This document shows, in pieces, positions 1 through 8,117 of a stretch of DNA of 36,795 bases. This DNA is from Pseudomonas fontis. Its GTDB lineage: Bacteria > Pseudomonadota > Gammaproteobacteria > Pseudomonadales > Pseudomonadaceae. The DNA lies in contig NZ_JAMDGY010000019.1 in assembly GCF_028656955.1 (NCBI RefSeq), forward strand, positions 1 to 36,795. Direction: 5' to 3'. The notes beneath the pieces were generated by a model. That model saw nothing but the letters and a program-made list of their open reading frames with translations, was not told the DNA's origin and made no database searches. Numbering within the stretch: the first letter of the stretch is position 1; the number at the start of each line of letters is the position of its first letter. Made by a program: the position numbers and the translations under genes.

Positions 1-771
1 GTGGATGACCAGCATTCCTCTGGTTTTGCTGCCGCTGCGCGGCAGATCGCGGGACAAGGCCCGCTCCCACAGAGGTCTGTGCCAACCAGCCGAAATGAGG
101 TCGTGCTCAATCCCTGTGGGAGCGGGCCTTGTCCCGCGATCGAGTGCGCAGCGCTCGCAAAGCCTGCTGGCAAGTGTCGGGCTGATGCACCGCATCCCTC
201 TGATTTTGCTGCCGCTGCGCGCCAGATCACGGGACAAGGCCCGCTCCCACAGAGGTCTCCGCTCACCACCCGAAATGAAGTTGGTCACAAGTCCTGTGGG
301 AGCGGGCCTAGTCCCGCGATCGAGTGCGCAGCGCTCGCAAGCCTGCTGGCGAGTGTCGGGTTGGTGCACCGCATTCCTCTGGTTTTGCTGCCGCTGCGCG
401 GCAGATCGCGGGACAAGGCCCGCTCCCACAGAGGTCTCCGCTCACCACCCGAAATGAAGTTGGTCACAAGTCCTGTGGGAGCGGGCCTAGTCCCGCGATC
501 GAGTGCGCAGCGCTCGCAAGTCTGCTGGCGAGTGTCGAGCTGATGCACCACATTCCTCCGATTTTACTGCCGCTGCGCGGCAGATCGCGGGACAAGGCCG
601 CTCCCACAGAGGTCTGTGCCAATCAGCCGAAATGAGGTCGTGCTCAATCCCTGTGGGAGCGGGCCTAGTCCCGCGATCGAGTGCGCAGCGCTCGCAAGCC
701 TGCTGGCGAGTGTCGGGCTGATGCACCGCATTCCTCCGGTTTTACTGCCGCTGCGCGGCAGATCGCGGACC
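1..771. repeat. Tandem array of paired REP palindromes (BIME-like), 4 full units plus a partial fifth
   Basis: Five copies of a roughly 179-bp unit follow one another, with anchors near 22, 202, 381, 560 and 738. Each full unit carries two REP sequences in opposite orientation, for example 45-72 (GATCGCGGGACAAGGCCCGC onward) and its near reverse complement at 114-141, separated by about 40 bp. The spacer between the two arms exists in two versions, in the order A-B-B-A (near 73-113, 253-293, 432-472 and 611-651). Such 35-bp-class REPs are known to be abundant in P. putida intergenic regions. The array ends 15 bp before the stop codon of the thiolase gene. I see no gene in this stretch; the overlapping open frames are by-products of the GC-rich repeat. 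Confidence 0.93.
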
Positions 772-785
772 AGCTCAACTGCCGA

Positions 786-1967
786 TCAATCACGCTCCAG
801 CGCCAGCGCCACACCCTGGCCACCGCCGATGCACAAGGTTGCCAGCCCCTTGTGCGCATCGCGCTTGATCATCTCGTGCAGCAGCGTCACCAGCACGCGG
901 CAACCCGATGCACCAATCGGATGGCCCAGGGCAATCGCACCACCATTCACGTTGACCTTGGCCGCATCCCAACCCAACTCCTTGCCAACCGACAAGGCCT
1001 GAGCAGCAAAAGCTTCGTTAGCTTCGATCAAGTCAAGCTGGTCAAGGCTCCAGCCAGCTTTGTCCAGGCAACGGCGGGTAGCACTGACCGGGCCAATGCC
1101 CATGATCGCCGGGTCGACACCGGCATTGGCATACGCCTTGATCCGCGCCAGCACCGGCAAGCCCAATTGCTGCGCCTTGCTCGCACTCATCAGCAACACC
1201 GCCGCAGCGCCATCGTTCAGCGAGGAGGCGTTGCCGGCAGTCACCGAACCATCCTTCTTGAACGCCGGCTTGAGTTTGGCCAACGACTCGGCCGTGGTGC
1301 CGGCACGCGGCTGCTCGTCAGTGACAAAGGCCACCGGCTCGCCTTTGCGCTGGGGGATCAGGATCGGGGTGATTTCATCGACGAAGCGCTGGCCTTCGAT
1401 GGCAGCCACAGCCTTCTGCTGCGACGCGGCAGCAAAGGCGTCCTGCGCTTCACGGCTGATGGCGTACTTCTCCACCAGGTTCTCAGCGGTGATGCCCATG
1501 TGGTAATCGTTGAACGCATCCCACAAACCGTCACTGATCATGCTGTCGATCATCTGCGCATGGCCCATGCGCAGGCCGGTGCGCGCCTTCGGCAGTACAT
1601 ACGGGGCCAGGCTCATGTTCTCCATGCCACCGGCAATGATCACTTCGGCATCCCCGCAACGAATGGCCTGGGCGCCCAAGTGCAGGGCCTTGAGCCCCGA
1701 GCCACAGACCTTGTTCAAGGTCAGCGCGGGTACCGCGTGGGGCAGGCCGGCCTTTATCGCGGCCTGGCGGGCAGTGTTCTGCCCAGCGCCGGCGGTCAGC
1801 ACATGACCGAGGATCACTTCATCCACTTCACTGCCGGCCAGGCCGGTCTGTTCCAGCAGGCGGCGGATGACCGCAGCACCCAGCTCGGTGGCGGGAATCT
1901 CGGCCAGTGCGCCCTGGAAACTGCCAATGGCGGTACGGGTGGCGGCGACGATGACGACTTCTTGCAT
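786..1967 (-). CDS. atoB: Acetyl-CoA acetyltransferase (thiolase)
   Basis: A 393-aa thiolase that condenses two acetyl-CoA to acetoacetyl-CoA, or runs in reverse for acetoacetate and short-chain fatty acid breakdown. The catalytic residues are all visible: nucleophile Cys88 in NKVCGSG, NEAF near residue 316, His349 in GHPIGASG and Cys379 in CIGGGQG. Length and sequence resemble E. coli YqeF/AtoB. I start at the ATG at 1967 because GAGGAAA lies about 7 bases upstream; an in-frame ATG at 1982 would place that ribosome binding site inside the gene. The LysR gene at 2105 is divergent and is the likely regulator. The symbol is by family, since several paralogous thiolases exist in Pseudomonas. Confidence 0.93.
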   Translation of the reverse strand: MQEVVIVAATRTAIGSFQGALAEIPATELGAAVIRRLLEQTGLAGSEVDEVILGHVLTAGAGQNTARQAAIKAGLPHAVPALTLNKVCGSGLKALHLGAQAIRCGDAEVIIAGGMENMSLAPYVLPKARTGLRMGHAQMIDSMISDGLWDAFNDYHMGITAENLVEKYAISREAQDAFAAASQQKAVAAIEGQRFVDEITPILIPQRKGEPVAFVTDEQPRAGTTAESLAKLKPAFKKDGSVTAGNASSLNDGAAAVLLMSASKAQQLGLPVLARIKAYANAGVDPAIMGIGPVSATRRCLDKAGWSLDQLDLIEANEAFAAQALSVGKELGWDAAKVNVNGGAIALGHPIGASGCRVLVTLLHEMIKRDAHKGLATLCIGGGQGVALALERD

Positions 1968-2104
1968 TTGTTGTTTCCTCATGAACGGCCAGATAAACGC
2001 CAGTGTTGCGGCACTTTATATATTTGTTAAGTTGATTTTTGAAATGGATTGATCGATAAAACTCAACAATATTCGAACGGGCCAGTGCCCAGTGGAGCCC
2101 GCGC
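1968..2104. promoter_or_regulatory. Divergent promoter region, thiolase / LysR
   Basis: This 137-bp spacer between divergent genes contains an AT-rich core near 2014-2070 in a GC-rich background. GTTGA at 2031-2035 and TCAAC at 2063-2067 form an inverted pair around ATCGAT, which would suit a LysR-type site. No clear -35/-10 pair was assigned. The operator role is inferred from position only. Confidence 0.4.
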
Positions 2105-3004
2105 ATGACCGTCAAGCAAATCCGCGCCTTCTGGGCGGTGGCCCAGAGCCTGAGTTTCGCCGTGGCCTGCGAGCGCCTGCACCTGTCGCAATCGGCCTTG
2201 AGCCTGACCATCAAGACCCTGGAAGAAAGCCTCGGCGGGCGGCTGTTCAGCCGCACCACCCGCAACGTCACCCTGACCCCGGAAGGCGAGGCCCTGCTGC
2301 CGCTGGCCCGACGCCTGATCGCCGACTGGGACAACGCCGAAGACGAGCTGCGCCAACGCTTCACCTTGCAGCGCGGGCGGGTGACCGTGGCGGCCATGCC
2401 GTCATTTGCCGGGAACCTGCTGCCGCCCATCTTGAAAGTCTTCCGTACCCGCTACCCCAAGCTGAATGTCACGGTAAACGACGTGATCAATGAGCAGGTG
2501 CTGGAGATGGTCCGCGACCGCCAGGTTGAGCTGGGCGTGGCCTTCGAGCCACTGCAGAGTGCGTCGGTGGCGTTTACGCCGCTGTACCTCGACCGTTTCG
2601 TGGCCGTGGTGCCGGCCGACTCGCCGCTGGTGGGGTGTGCGGATGTCGATTGGCGCACCTTGCTTGAGCACCCCTTCATTACCTTGCAACGGCCTTCCAC
2701 AGTGCGCGTGTTGCTGGAGGAGCACTTGCAGGCCAGGCAGCAGAAAATGCACGTCGAGTTTGAAAGCCATCAACTGGCGACCGTGGGGCGCATGGTCGCC
2801 AGTGGCCTGGGCGTGAGTGCGGTGCCGGCGTTGTGCGCACGGCAGATGAGGGAACTGGGGGCATGCTGTATTCCGCTGAACGACCCGGTCGAACGGGCCA
2901 TTGGCGTGCTGAGCAAGCCGGGGCATGAACTCTCCGCGGCGGCGCAGGCACTGTTCGATGTGTTGCAGGAAGAGGACTGGGCGGGCCGGCTGGCGGCAGG
3001 TTGA
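2105..3004 (+). CDS. LysR-family transcriptional regulator
   Basis: A 299-aa protein with the LysR layout. The N-terminal winged helix-turn-helix (residues about 2-60) begins MTVKQIRAFWAVAQSLSF and contains LHLSQSALSLTIKTLEESLG and RLFSRTTRNVTLTPEG. A periplasmic-binding-protein-like effector domain follows from about residue 90. GTGGAG lies just upstream of the ATG. It is divergent from the thiolase gene, so control of that gene and autoregulation are likely; the effector is unknown. It ends 172 bp before the alcohol dehydrogenase, which it could also influence. Confidence 0.9.
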   Translation: MTVKQIRAFWAVAQSLSFAVACERLHLSQSALSLTIKTLEESLGGRLFSRTTRNVTLTPEGEALLPLARRLIADWDNAEDELRQRFTLQRGRVTVAAMPSFAGNLLPPILKVFRTRYPKLNVTVNDVINEQVLEMVRDRQVELGVAFEPLQSASVAFTPLYLDRFVAVVPADSPLVGCADVDWRTLLEHPFITLQRPSTVRVLLEEHLQARQQKMHVEFESHQLATVGRMVASGLGVSAVPALCARQMRELGACCIPLNDPVERAIGVLSKPGHELSAAAQALFDVLQEEDWAGRLAAG

Positions 3005-3035
3005 TCCACGAATAGCAATTGGCGGTGGCGCTTTT

Positions 3036-3078
3036 GGGAGCCCTGCGGTCTCCAGCGCAGCCTGGCGGCAGCGGCTAC
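3036..3078. repeat. Single arm of a GTAGCCGCTGCC-type REP element
   Basis: The stretch GGGAGCCCTGCGG ... CAGCGGCTAC closely matches the right arm of the complete palindromes at 15430-15507 and 21527-21620. Only one arm is present here. Confidence 0.7.
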
Positions 3079-3081
3079 AAT

Positions 3082-3099
3082 CCTTGACCCGAGTCAAGG
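3082..3099. promoter_or_regulatory. Perfect 7-bp dyad upstream of the alcohol dehydrogenase
   Basis: CCTTGAC-CCGA-GTCAAGG is an 18-bp perfect inverted repeat 77 bp before the alcohol dehydrogenase start codon. Its length and symmetry recall MerR-family operators, which often govern alcohol or aldehyde dehydrogenase genes. No MerR gene lies in the window, and the promoter elements around it are not convincing, so the role is an inference. Confidence 0.4.
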
Positions 3100-3176
3100 G
3101 ACGACACGCCCTAGCGGCGCACCCTGCTCAATGAACACGCACGGCCCGTAATCCATCCATGAAGAGGTCCTATCCC

Positions 3177-4250
3177 ATGGCGAAGATGAAAGCTGCGATA
3201 TTCGTTGAAAAAAACCGCATCGTTCTCGATGAAAAACCCATCCCCGAGGTCGGCCCCTCCGACGCCCTGATCCGCATCACCACCACCACGCTGTGCGGCA
3301 CCGACGTGCATATCCTGCGTGGCGAATACCCGGTGGCCCGTGGCCTGACCATCGGCCACGAACCCGTCGGGATCATCGAAAAACTCGGCTCCCAGGTCCA
3401 GGGCTTCCATGAAGGCCAGCGCGTGATCGCCGGCGCGATCACCCCCAGCGGCCACAGCTCTGCCTGTTTATGCGGCTGTTCCTCCCAGGACGGCCCCGGC
3501 ACCCGCCACGGCTTTCGCGCTGCCGGGGGCTGGAAGTTCGGCAACACCATCGACGGCAGCCAGGCCGAGTACCTGCTGGTACCCGATGCGATTGCCAACC
3601 TCTGCGCAATCCCCGACAACCTGACCGACGAGCAAGTGCTGATGTGCCCGGACATCATGTCCACCGGCTTCTCCGGCGCCGAGCGCGGCGAGGTGCAGAT
3701 CGGCGACACCGTGGTGGTCTTCGCCCTTGGTCCGATTGGCCTGTGCGCCGCCGCTGGTGCCCGCTTGAAGGGCGCGACGACGATCATCGGTGTCGATACC
3801 CTGGCCGCGCGCATGCAGGTGGCGCGCAAGCTGGGCGTGACCCATACCGTCGACTTCATGGCTGGTGATGTGGTCGAGCAGATCATGGCCCTCACCGATG
3901 GCCGTGGCGTCGACGTGGCCATTGAAGCGCTGGGCACCCAGTCGACCTTCGAATCGGCATTGCGGGTGTTGCGCCCGGGCGGAACGCTGTCGAGCCTGGG
4001 GGTGTACTCCAGCGATCTGCGCCTGCCACTGGATGCATTCGCTGCGGGGCTGGGGGACTACCGTATCGTCAGCACGCTATGCCCCGGCGGCAAGGAGCGC
4101 ATGCGCCGGCTGATGGAGGTGGTCGGCAGTGGCCAGGTCGACCTGAAGCCGCTGGTTACCCATCACTTCAAGCTTGATGACATCGAGGCGGCCTATGAGC
4201 TGTTCGCCAATCAACGTGACGGGGTGATGAAGGTGGCGATCACGCCATGA
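3177..4250 (+). CDS. Zinc-dependent NAD(P) alcohol dehydrogenase
   Basis: A 357-aa medium-chain dehydrogenase. Probable catalytic zinc ligands are Cys40 (TTLCGTDVH), His61 (TIGHEPVG) and Asp159 (MCPDIMSTGF). An Asp at the third position is characteristic of the bacterial secondary-alcohol (isopropanol) dehydrogenase branch rather than classical ADH. A Rossmann nucleotide site follows at ALGPIG (183-188). The structural-zinc lobe is shortened to a CLCGC cluster (97-101). The ATG at 3177 is chosen because AAGAGG lies 9 bases upstream; an ATG at 3159 sits ahead of that site. It probably interconverts a short secondary alcohol or butanediol-type substrate and its ketone; the true substrate is unknown. 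Confidence 0.9.
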   Translation: MAKMKAAIFVEKNRIVLDEKPIPEVGPSDALIRITTTTLCGTDVHILRGEYPVARGLTIGHEPVGIIEKLGSQVQGFHEGQRVIAGAITPSGHSSACLCGCSSQDGPGTRHGFRAAGGWKFGNTIDGSQAEYLLVPDAIANLCAIPDNLTDEQVLMCPDIMSTGFSGAERGEVQIGDTVVVFALGPIGLCAAAGARLKGATTIIGVDTLAARMQVARKLGVTHTVDFMAGDVVEQIMALTDGRGVDVAIEALGTQSTFESALRVLRPGGTLSSLGVYSSDLRLPLDAFAAGLGDYRIVSTLCPGGKERMRRLMEVVGSGQVDLKPLVTHHFKLDDIEAAYELFANQRDGVMKVAITP

Positions 4251-4290
4251 TAGGGTGGCGGGTTACCACGTATTGAGCCACGGAGGCCCT

Positions 4291-4803
4291 GTGAGCGACC
4301 TGATTTTCCCGCGTCGATTGCGCACCAAACGCCTGGAGTTGCGTGCGGCCGACCCGGCATTTGCCGACGCATTGCGGGCGACGATGAACGACAGCTACGA
4401 CTTTCATCGCGGGTTTCTGGAATGGGTGAAGCCGGACTGGAGCCTGGAGGATGTTCGCCAGCGCCTGCACCTGGCGCTGGCGGACTGGTCCGAGGCGTAT
4501 GGCGAGAAGCGCTACTTTCTGTTTGTCGAGAGCGGTGAACTGGTGGGCTGCATCGGCTTGCGGCCGACCTCGCCGCCGGCGATCAACCTGGGGTACTGGA
4601 CGGCCCGCGGGCATACGCGCCAGGGCCTGATGAAGGAGGCATTGGAGGCGATCATTGCCAATGTCGGGGACTACCCGCTGTGGTTGACCACTTCACCGCA
4701 CAACCTGGCTAGCCAGCGCCTGGCTGAAAGCGTGGGCTTCCACTGCACCCAGCGCGGCGCCGGAGATGGTGCACGTTGGCGCTATGAACGCAGTGGCGGC
4801 TAG
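4291..4803 (+). CDS. GNAT-family N-acetyltransferase
   Basis: A 170-aa acetyltransferase of the RimJ/RimL type, transferring acetyl from acetyl-CoA to an amine or protein N-terminus. Visible signs are the opening LRTKRLELRAADPAFADALR, the central LGYWTARGHTRQGLMKEALEAI carrying the acetyl-CoA loop, and the C-terminal NLASQRLAESVGFHC. GTG at 4291 is taken as start because CGGAGG lies 4-5 bases upstream; an earlier in-frame GTG at 4255 lacks such a site. It begins about 40 bp after the alcohol dehydrogenase and may be co-transcribed with it. Substrate unknown. Confidence 0.88.
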   Translation: MSDLIFPRRLRTKRLELRAADPAFADALRATMNDSYDFHRGFLEWVKPDWSLEDVRQRLHLALADWSEAYGEKRYFLFVESGELVGCIGLRPTSPPAINLGYWTARGHTRQGLMKEALEAIIANVGDYPLWLTTSPHNLASQRLAESVGFHCTQRGAGDGARWRYERSGG

Positions 4804-4808
4804 AAACC

Positions 4809-4875
4809 ATCGCGGGACAAGCCCGCTCCCACAGGGCCTGGCATGGCCCCTGTGGGAGCGGGCTGGTCCCGCGAT
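4809..4875. repeat. REP pair between convergent genes
   Basis: ATCGCGGGACAAGCCCGCTC and, inverted, GAGCGGGCTGGTCCCGCGAT enclose a short centre. This is the same REP class as the array at 1-771. It lies between the convergent acetyltransferase and aldehyde dehydrogenase genes, where such hairpins often stabilise or end transcripts. Confidence 0.9.
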
Positions 4876-4892
4876 AGGGGGTGAAACGATGC

Positions 4893-6284
4893 TTAGTGAC
4901 GGTCTACCCACACCGTCTGCGCGTTGCAGAACTCGCGCACGCCAAAGTGCGACAGCTCACGGCCAAAGCCGCTCTTCTTCACGCCGCCAAAGGCTACGCG
5001 GGGGTCGCTGGCACTGTAGCCGTTGATGAACACGCCACCGGTTTCCAGCTCGTCGGCAATCTGCCGGGCCAGTTCGTCGTTGCGGGTATAGATGGTCGCG
5101 GTCAGGCCGAACTCGCTGTCGTTGGCCAGTTCCAGCGCATGGCGGGCGTCACGGGCAGTGATGATCGAGGCCACCGGGCCAAACAGCTCCTGCTTGAAGG
5201 AGGTCATCTGGTCCGTCACATCAGCCAGGATGGTTGGCTGGTAGTAATTGCCCGCACCTTCAGCCTTGCCACCACCGAGCAGCAGGGTGGCCCCTTCTGC
5301 CAGGGTCGCCTGGACCTGGCCGTCCAGCTCATCACGCAGGTCGAAACGGGCCATCGGACCGATGTAGGTCTGGTCTAGCAGCGGGTCACCGACCACCAGG
5401 TTGCGCGTCGCTTCGACAAACTTGTGGGTGAACGCCTCGACCACGCCTGCTTCGATGATCAAGCGCTTGGCTGCCGCGCAGACCTGCCCGCTGTTTTGGT
5501 AGCGGCCGATCACGGCCGCTTTGACGGCCTCGTCGAGGTCAGCGTCGTTGAGCACGATGAACGGGTCGGAGCCGCCCAGCTCCAGCACGCACTTCTTCAG
5601 CGCCGCGCCCGCCTGGGAGCCGATGGCGATACCGGCGCGCACGCTGCCGGTCAGGGTCACGGCGGCGATGCGGGTGTCGGCGATGGCCTTGGACACGCCG
5701 TCCGGGGTGACGTTGATCACCTCGAACACGCCGTCGGCGAAGCCTGCGCGGGTGAAGGCGTCACGCAGCAGGTAGGCGCTGCCCATCACGTTCGGCGCGT
5801 GCTTGAGCACATAGGTGTTGCCGGCCAGCAGGGTCGGCACGGCGCCGCGCAGCACCTGCCAGATCGGGAAGTTCCACGGCATGACCGCCAGAATAGGGCC
5901 CATCGGCCGGTACTCGATGCGCGCACGACCATTGCGCACCTGGGTCGGCTCCGGGGTCAGCATGGCTGGGCCCTGGTCGGCGTACCACTCGCACAGCTGG
6001 GCACATTTTTCGATTTCGCCACGGGCCTGTACCACAGGCTTGCCCATTTCCAGGGTGATCATCCGCGCCATGGCTTCGGCGTTGTCACGCAGGGCATTGG
6101 CCAGGGCAATCATCGCCAGGGAGCGTTCAGCCAGTGGCTTGCGCTTCCAGGCCTTGAAGGCCTCGCTGGCACGGTTCAGCGAGGCATCCAATGCGGCGTC
6201 GTTTTCATAGGGGTAAGCGGCGATTTGCTCGCCGGTCGCCGGGTTCAGGGAGATGGCGTGGGTCTGGCTGGTAATCTGGGTCAT
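4893..6284 (-). CDS. sad: Succinate semialdehyde dehydrogenase, Sad/YneI type
   Basis: A 463-aa NAD(P)-dependent aldehyde dehydrogenase oxidising succinate semialdehyde to succinate, the last step of GABA/putrescine breakdown. The catalytic Cys269 (NSGQVCAAAKR), Glu235 (LELGG) and Asn138 (MPWNFP) are all present. As I recall it, E. coli Sad (YneI) is very similar along its whole length, including HAISLNPATGEQ, KKCVLELGGSDPF and FGGVKKSGFGRELSHFG. The start is the ATG at 6284, giving the usual family length; the open frame extends 28 codons further without a good site. The divergent LysR gene corresponds to E. coli YneJ/PtrR, so the pair is conserved as a unit. Confidence 0.95.
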   Translation of the reverse strand: MTQITSQTHAISLNPATGEQIAAYPYENDAALDASLNRASEAFKAWKRKPLAERSLAMIALANALRDNAEAMARMITLEMGKPVVQARGEIEKCAQLCEWYADQGPAMLTPEPTQVRNGRARIEYRPMGPILAVMPWNFPIWQVLRGAVPTLLAGNTYVLKHAPNVMGSAYLLRDAFTRAGFADGVFEVINVTPDGVSKAIADTRIAAVTLTGSVRAGIAIGSQAGAALKKCVLELGGSDPFIVLNDADLDEAVKAAVIGRYQNSGQVCAAAKRLIIEAGVVEAFTHKFVEATRNLVVGDPLLDQTYIGPMARFDLRDELDGQVQATLAEGATLLLGGGKAEGAGNYYQPTILADVTDQMTSFKQELFGPVASIITARDARHALELANDSEFGLTATIYTRNDELARQIADELETGGVFINGYSASDPRVAFGGVKKSGFGRELSHFGVREFCNAQTVWVDRH

Positions 6285-6386
6285 GACGCGGCTCTGCCAA
6301 TGAGTGAATGGAGGCCAGCGTAGCCGGGTGTTGGTTTTCTGAAAACTGAATAATAATGAGCGAAACATTCACGTTTGGAGAATGCT
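6285..6386. promoter_or_regulatory. sad / ptrR divergent promoter with LysR-like dyad
   Basis: GTTTTC-T-GAAAAC at 6334-6346 is a 13-bp perfect dyad containing a T-N11-A-like pattern. Outer half sites GTGAAT (near 6304) and ATTCAC (near 6366) are inverted with respect to each other. The position between a LysR gene and its probable target supports an operator role; this is inferred. Confidence 0.5.
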
Positions 6387-7265
6387 GTGGACCTGGTCCA
6401 GTTGGAAATATTCAAGGCCGTGGCCGAGCACGGCAGCATCAGTGCGGCGGCGCAGCAGATTCATCGGGTGCCCTCGAACCTCACCACGCGGATCAAGCAG
6501 TTGGAGCAGGACCTGGGTGTGGAGTTGTTCATCCGCGAAAAGAGCCGTTTGCGCCTGTCACCGGCGGGCTGGAACTTCCTTGATTACGCACGGCGCATTC
6601 TCGACCTGGTGAGCGAGGCGCGCCTGACCGTGTCGGGTGAAGAACCGCAGGGGCCGCTGGCCCTGGGCTCGCTGGAAAGTACGGCGGCAGTACGCATCCC
6701 GGCATTGCTGGCGGCGTACAACCAGGCGTATTCCAAGGTGGAGCTGGACCTGTCTACCGGGCCCTCGGGGACGATGATCGAAGGGGTGCTGTCCGGGCGC
6801 CTGGCGGCAGCCTTTGTCGATGGGCCGGTGCTGCACCCGGCGCTGGAAGGCGTGCCGGTATTTGAAGAGGAAATGGTGATCATCGCGCCGCTGCACCATG
6901 CGCCGATTGCGCGGGGCGGTGATGTGAATGGCGAGAGCATTTATGCGTTCCGCGCCAATTGCTCGTACCGGCATCATTTCGAGAGCTGGTTCAGCAAGGA
7001 TGATGCGGTGCCGGGGAAGATCTTCGAGATGGAGTCGTACCACGGCATGCTCGCCTGCGTGAGCGCCGGGGCCGGGCTGGCATTGATGCCGCGCAGCATG
7101 CTCGAAAGCATGCCGGGGTGCAGCACGGTGAGTGTCTGGCCGTTGTCGGCGCAGTTCCGCTATTTGCGCACCTGGTTGGTATGGCGGCGCGGGACGGTGT
7201 CGCGCAGCTTGACGATGTTCGTGAAGCTGCTGGAGGAGCGGGGCGATGTGTTGGCGCCGGCCTGA
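6387..7265 (+). CDS. ptrR: LysR-family regulator of sad, PtrR/YneJ type
   Basis: A 292-aa LysR protein. The N-terminal helix-turn-helix reads [20 protein letters not shown] then [18 protein letters not shown] and [16 protein letters not shown]. The effector domain has [34 protein letters not shown] and [17 protein letters not shown], all stretches I recognise from E. coli YneJ (PtrR), the putrescine-responsive activator of sad. The GTG at 6387 is preferred because TTGGAG (6375-6380) is its ribosome binding site; the frame opens earlier only at a TTG inside that site. It likely controls the divergent sad gene and itself. Confidence 0.92.
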   Translation: MDLVQLEIFKAVAEHGSISAAAQQIHRVPSNLTTRIKQLEQDLGVELFIREKSRLRLSPAGWNFLDYARRILDLVSEARLTVSGEEPQGPLALGSLESTAAVRIPALLAAYNQAYSKVELDLSTGPSGTMIEGVLSGRLAAAFVDGPVLHPALEGVPVFEEEMVIIAPLHHAPIARGGDVNGESIYAFRANCSYRHHFESWFSKDDAVPGKIFEMESYHGMLACVSAGAGLALMPRSMLESMPGCSTVSVWPLSAQFRYLRTWLVWRRGTVSRSLTMFVKLLEERGDVLAPA

Positions 7266-7301
7266 TCTTCGTGGCATGGCGCAGGCACGTTCAAACAGCG
7301 C

Positions 7302-8117
7302 CTAGACTTTTGTGCGTGATTTGGCAGCCCGTCGGCCTTTGAGGGGCAGCCCGTCCAATGCACTGTTATCGAGTTGCTTGTGCATCGACTCATTCAGGCT
7401 TTTGCGAAATGCCTCAAGCGCCGGCAGTTCACCCGGCGCGTGGCGGTCCTGGAACTGCTGAAGGCTGACCATGGCCTCGGCAATCGAGGGGTTGTTGCTG
7501 AAGAAGTTTTCCCGCGCGGCGGTGATGTAGAGCAGTTGATCGCACAGGTGTTTGCCTTGGGGCGTCAGGCCGGTATAGGTGACATTGCAGATGTCGTCTC
7601 TCTCGGTACGTTCGTAACTGACATGTTCCGGATAGCGGTGAAAACGTGGGTGGTAGAAATCGTTGATGTTGGCGGCAACGGGGTAATTGATGCTGAGGAC
7701 TGCAACGCTGCCCCACTTGGCGTCTTTCTTGAGTAGGTTGCAGTCAAAGCAGGCAACTGCGAGGTTGTAGAAGTGCAGCGAAAACTGCGGGTAATCCTTG
7801 CGGCAAAGAATGTGCTCGACTGGCTTGGCATGAGCAATGTTCTGCAACCAGCGACGGCAATAACAGCAACGGTTTCCCTGCAGGTTACCCACGAAACTAC
7901 GAAAGGCGCGCTTGATCGCGGGGCCCGTGACGCCACTATCACTAGCTGCCCGGTGGGCCGTGAGTTCATCCCAAACGTCGATTCGCTTGCCGGCCTTGAT
8001 GTGCAATCGACGCAGGTAACTCATGGTTCTTGAACTGTGCGTGGCAACGTCGTGGGCTTGCAGTTGATAAGCCTGGTACTGGAGTAGCTGCTCTTCGTCG
8101 CTCATGAATGTGCTCAT
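7302..8117 (-). CDS. HNH endonuclease, second gene of an ATPase-nuclease pair (PtuB-like)
   Basis: A 271-aa protein with a central HNH/zinc-finger nuclease fold. CCYC (84-87) gives one CxxC knuckle, VEHI (100-103) supplies the catalytic-strand His102, and NLAVACFDCNLLKK (118-131) supplies the second CxxC and the Asn. The spacing matches the HNH family seen in PtuB-type defence nucleases. About 80 residues precede and 140 follow; I do not recognise them. Its ATG overlaps the stop codon of the upstream ATPase by 4 bases (ATGA at 8114-8117), so the two are translationally coupled. A role as DNA nuclease controlled by the ATPase is inferred from this arrangement. Confidence 0.8.
   Translation of the reverse strand: MSTFMSDEEQLLQYQAYQLQAHDVATHSSRTMSYLRRLHIKAGKRIDVWDELTAHRAASDSGVTGPAIKRAFRSFVGNLQGNRCCYCRRWLQNIAHAKPVEHILCRKDYPQFSLHFYNLAVACFDCNLLKKDAKWGSVAVLSINYPVAANINDFYHPRFHRYPEHVSYERTERDDICNVTYTGLTPQGKHLCDQLLYITAARENFFSNNPSIAEAMVSLQQFQDRHAPGELPALEAFRKSLNESMHKQLDNSALDGLPLKGRRAAKSRTKV

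Noticed and set aside
1..726. Open reading frames on both strands within the first 726 bases
   Set aside because: They are translations of the tandem REP units, with the same peptide blocks recurring every 60 residues and no ribosome binding site.
1..771. CRISPR array interpretation of the repeated units
   Set aside because: The period of about 179 bp, the inverted REP pairs inside each unit and the repeated spacers do not fit CRISPR repeats, and no cas gene is nearby.
681..2030. Long plus-strand frame opposite the thiolase gene
   Set aside because: It is the antisense shadow of the thiolase, which has all catalytic residues and a proper ribosome binding site.
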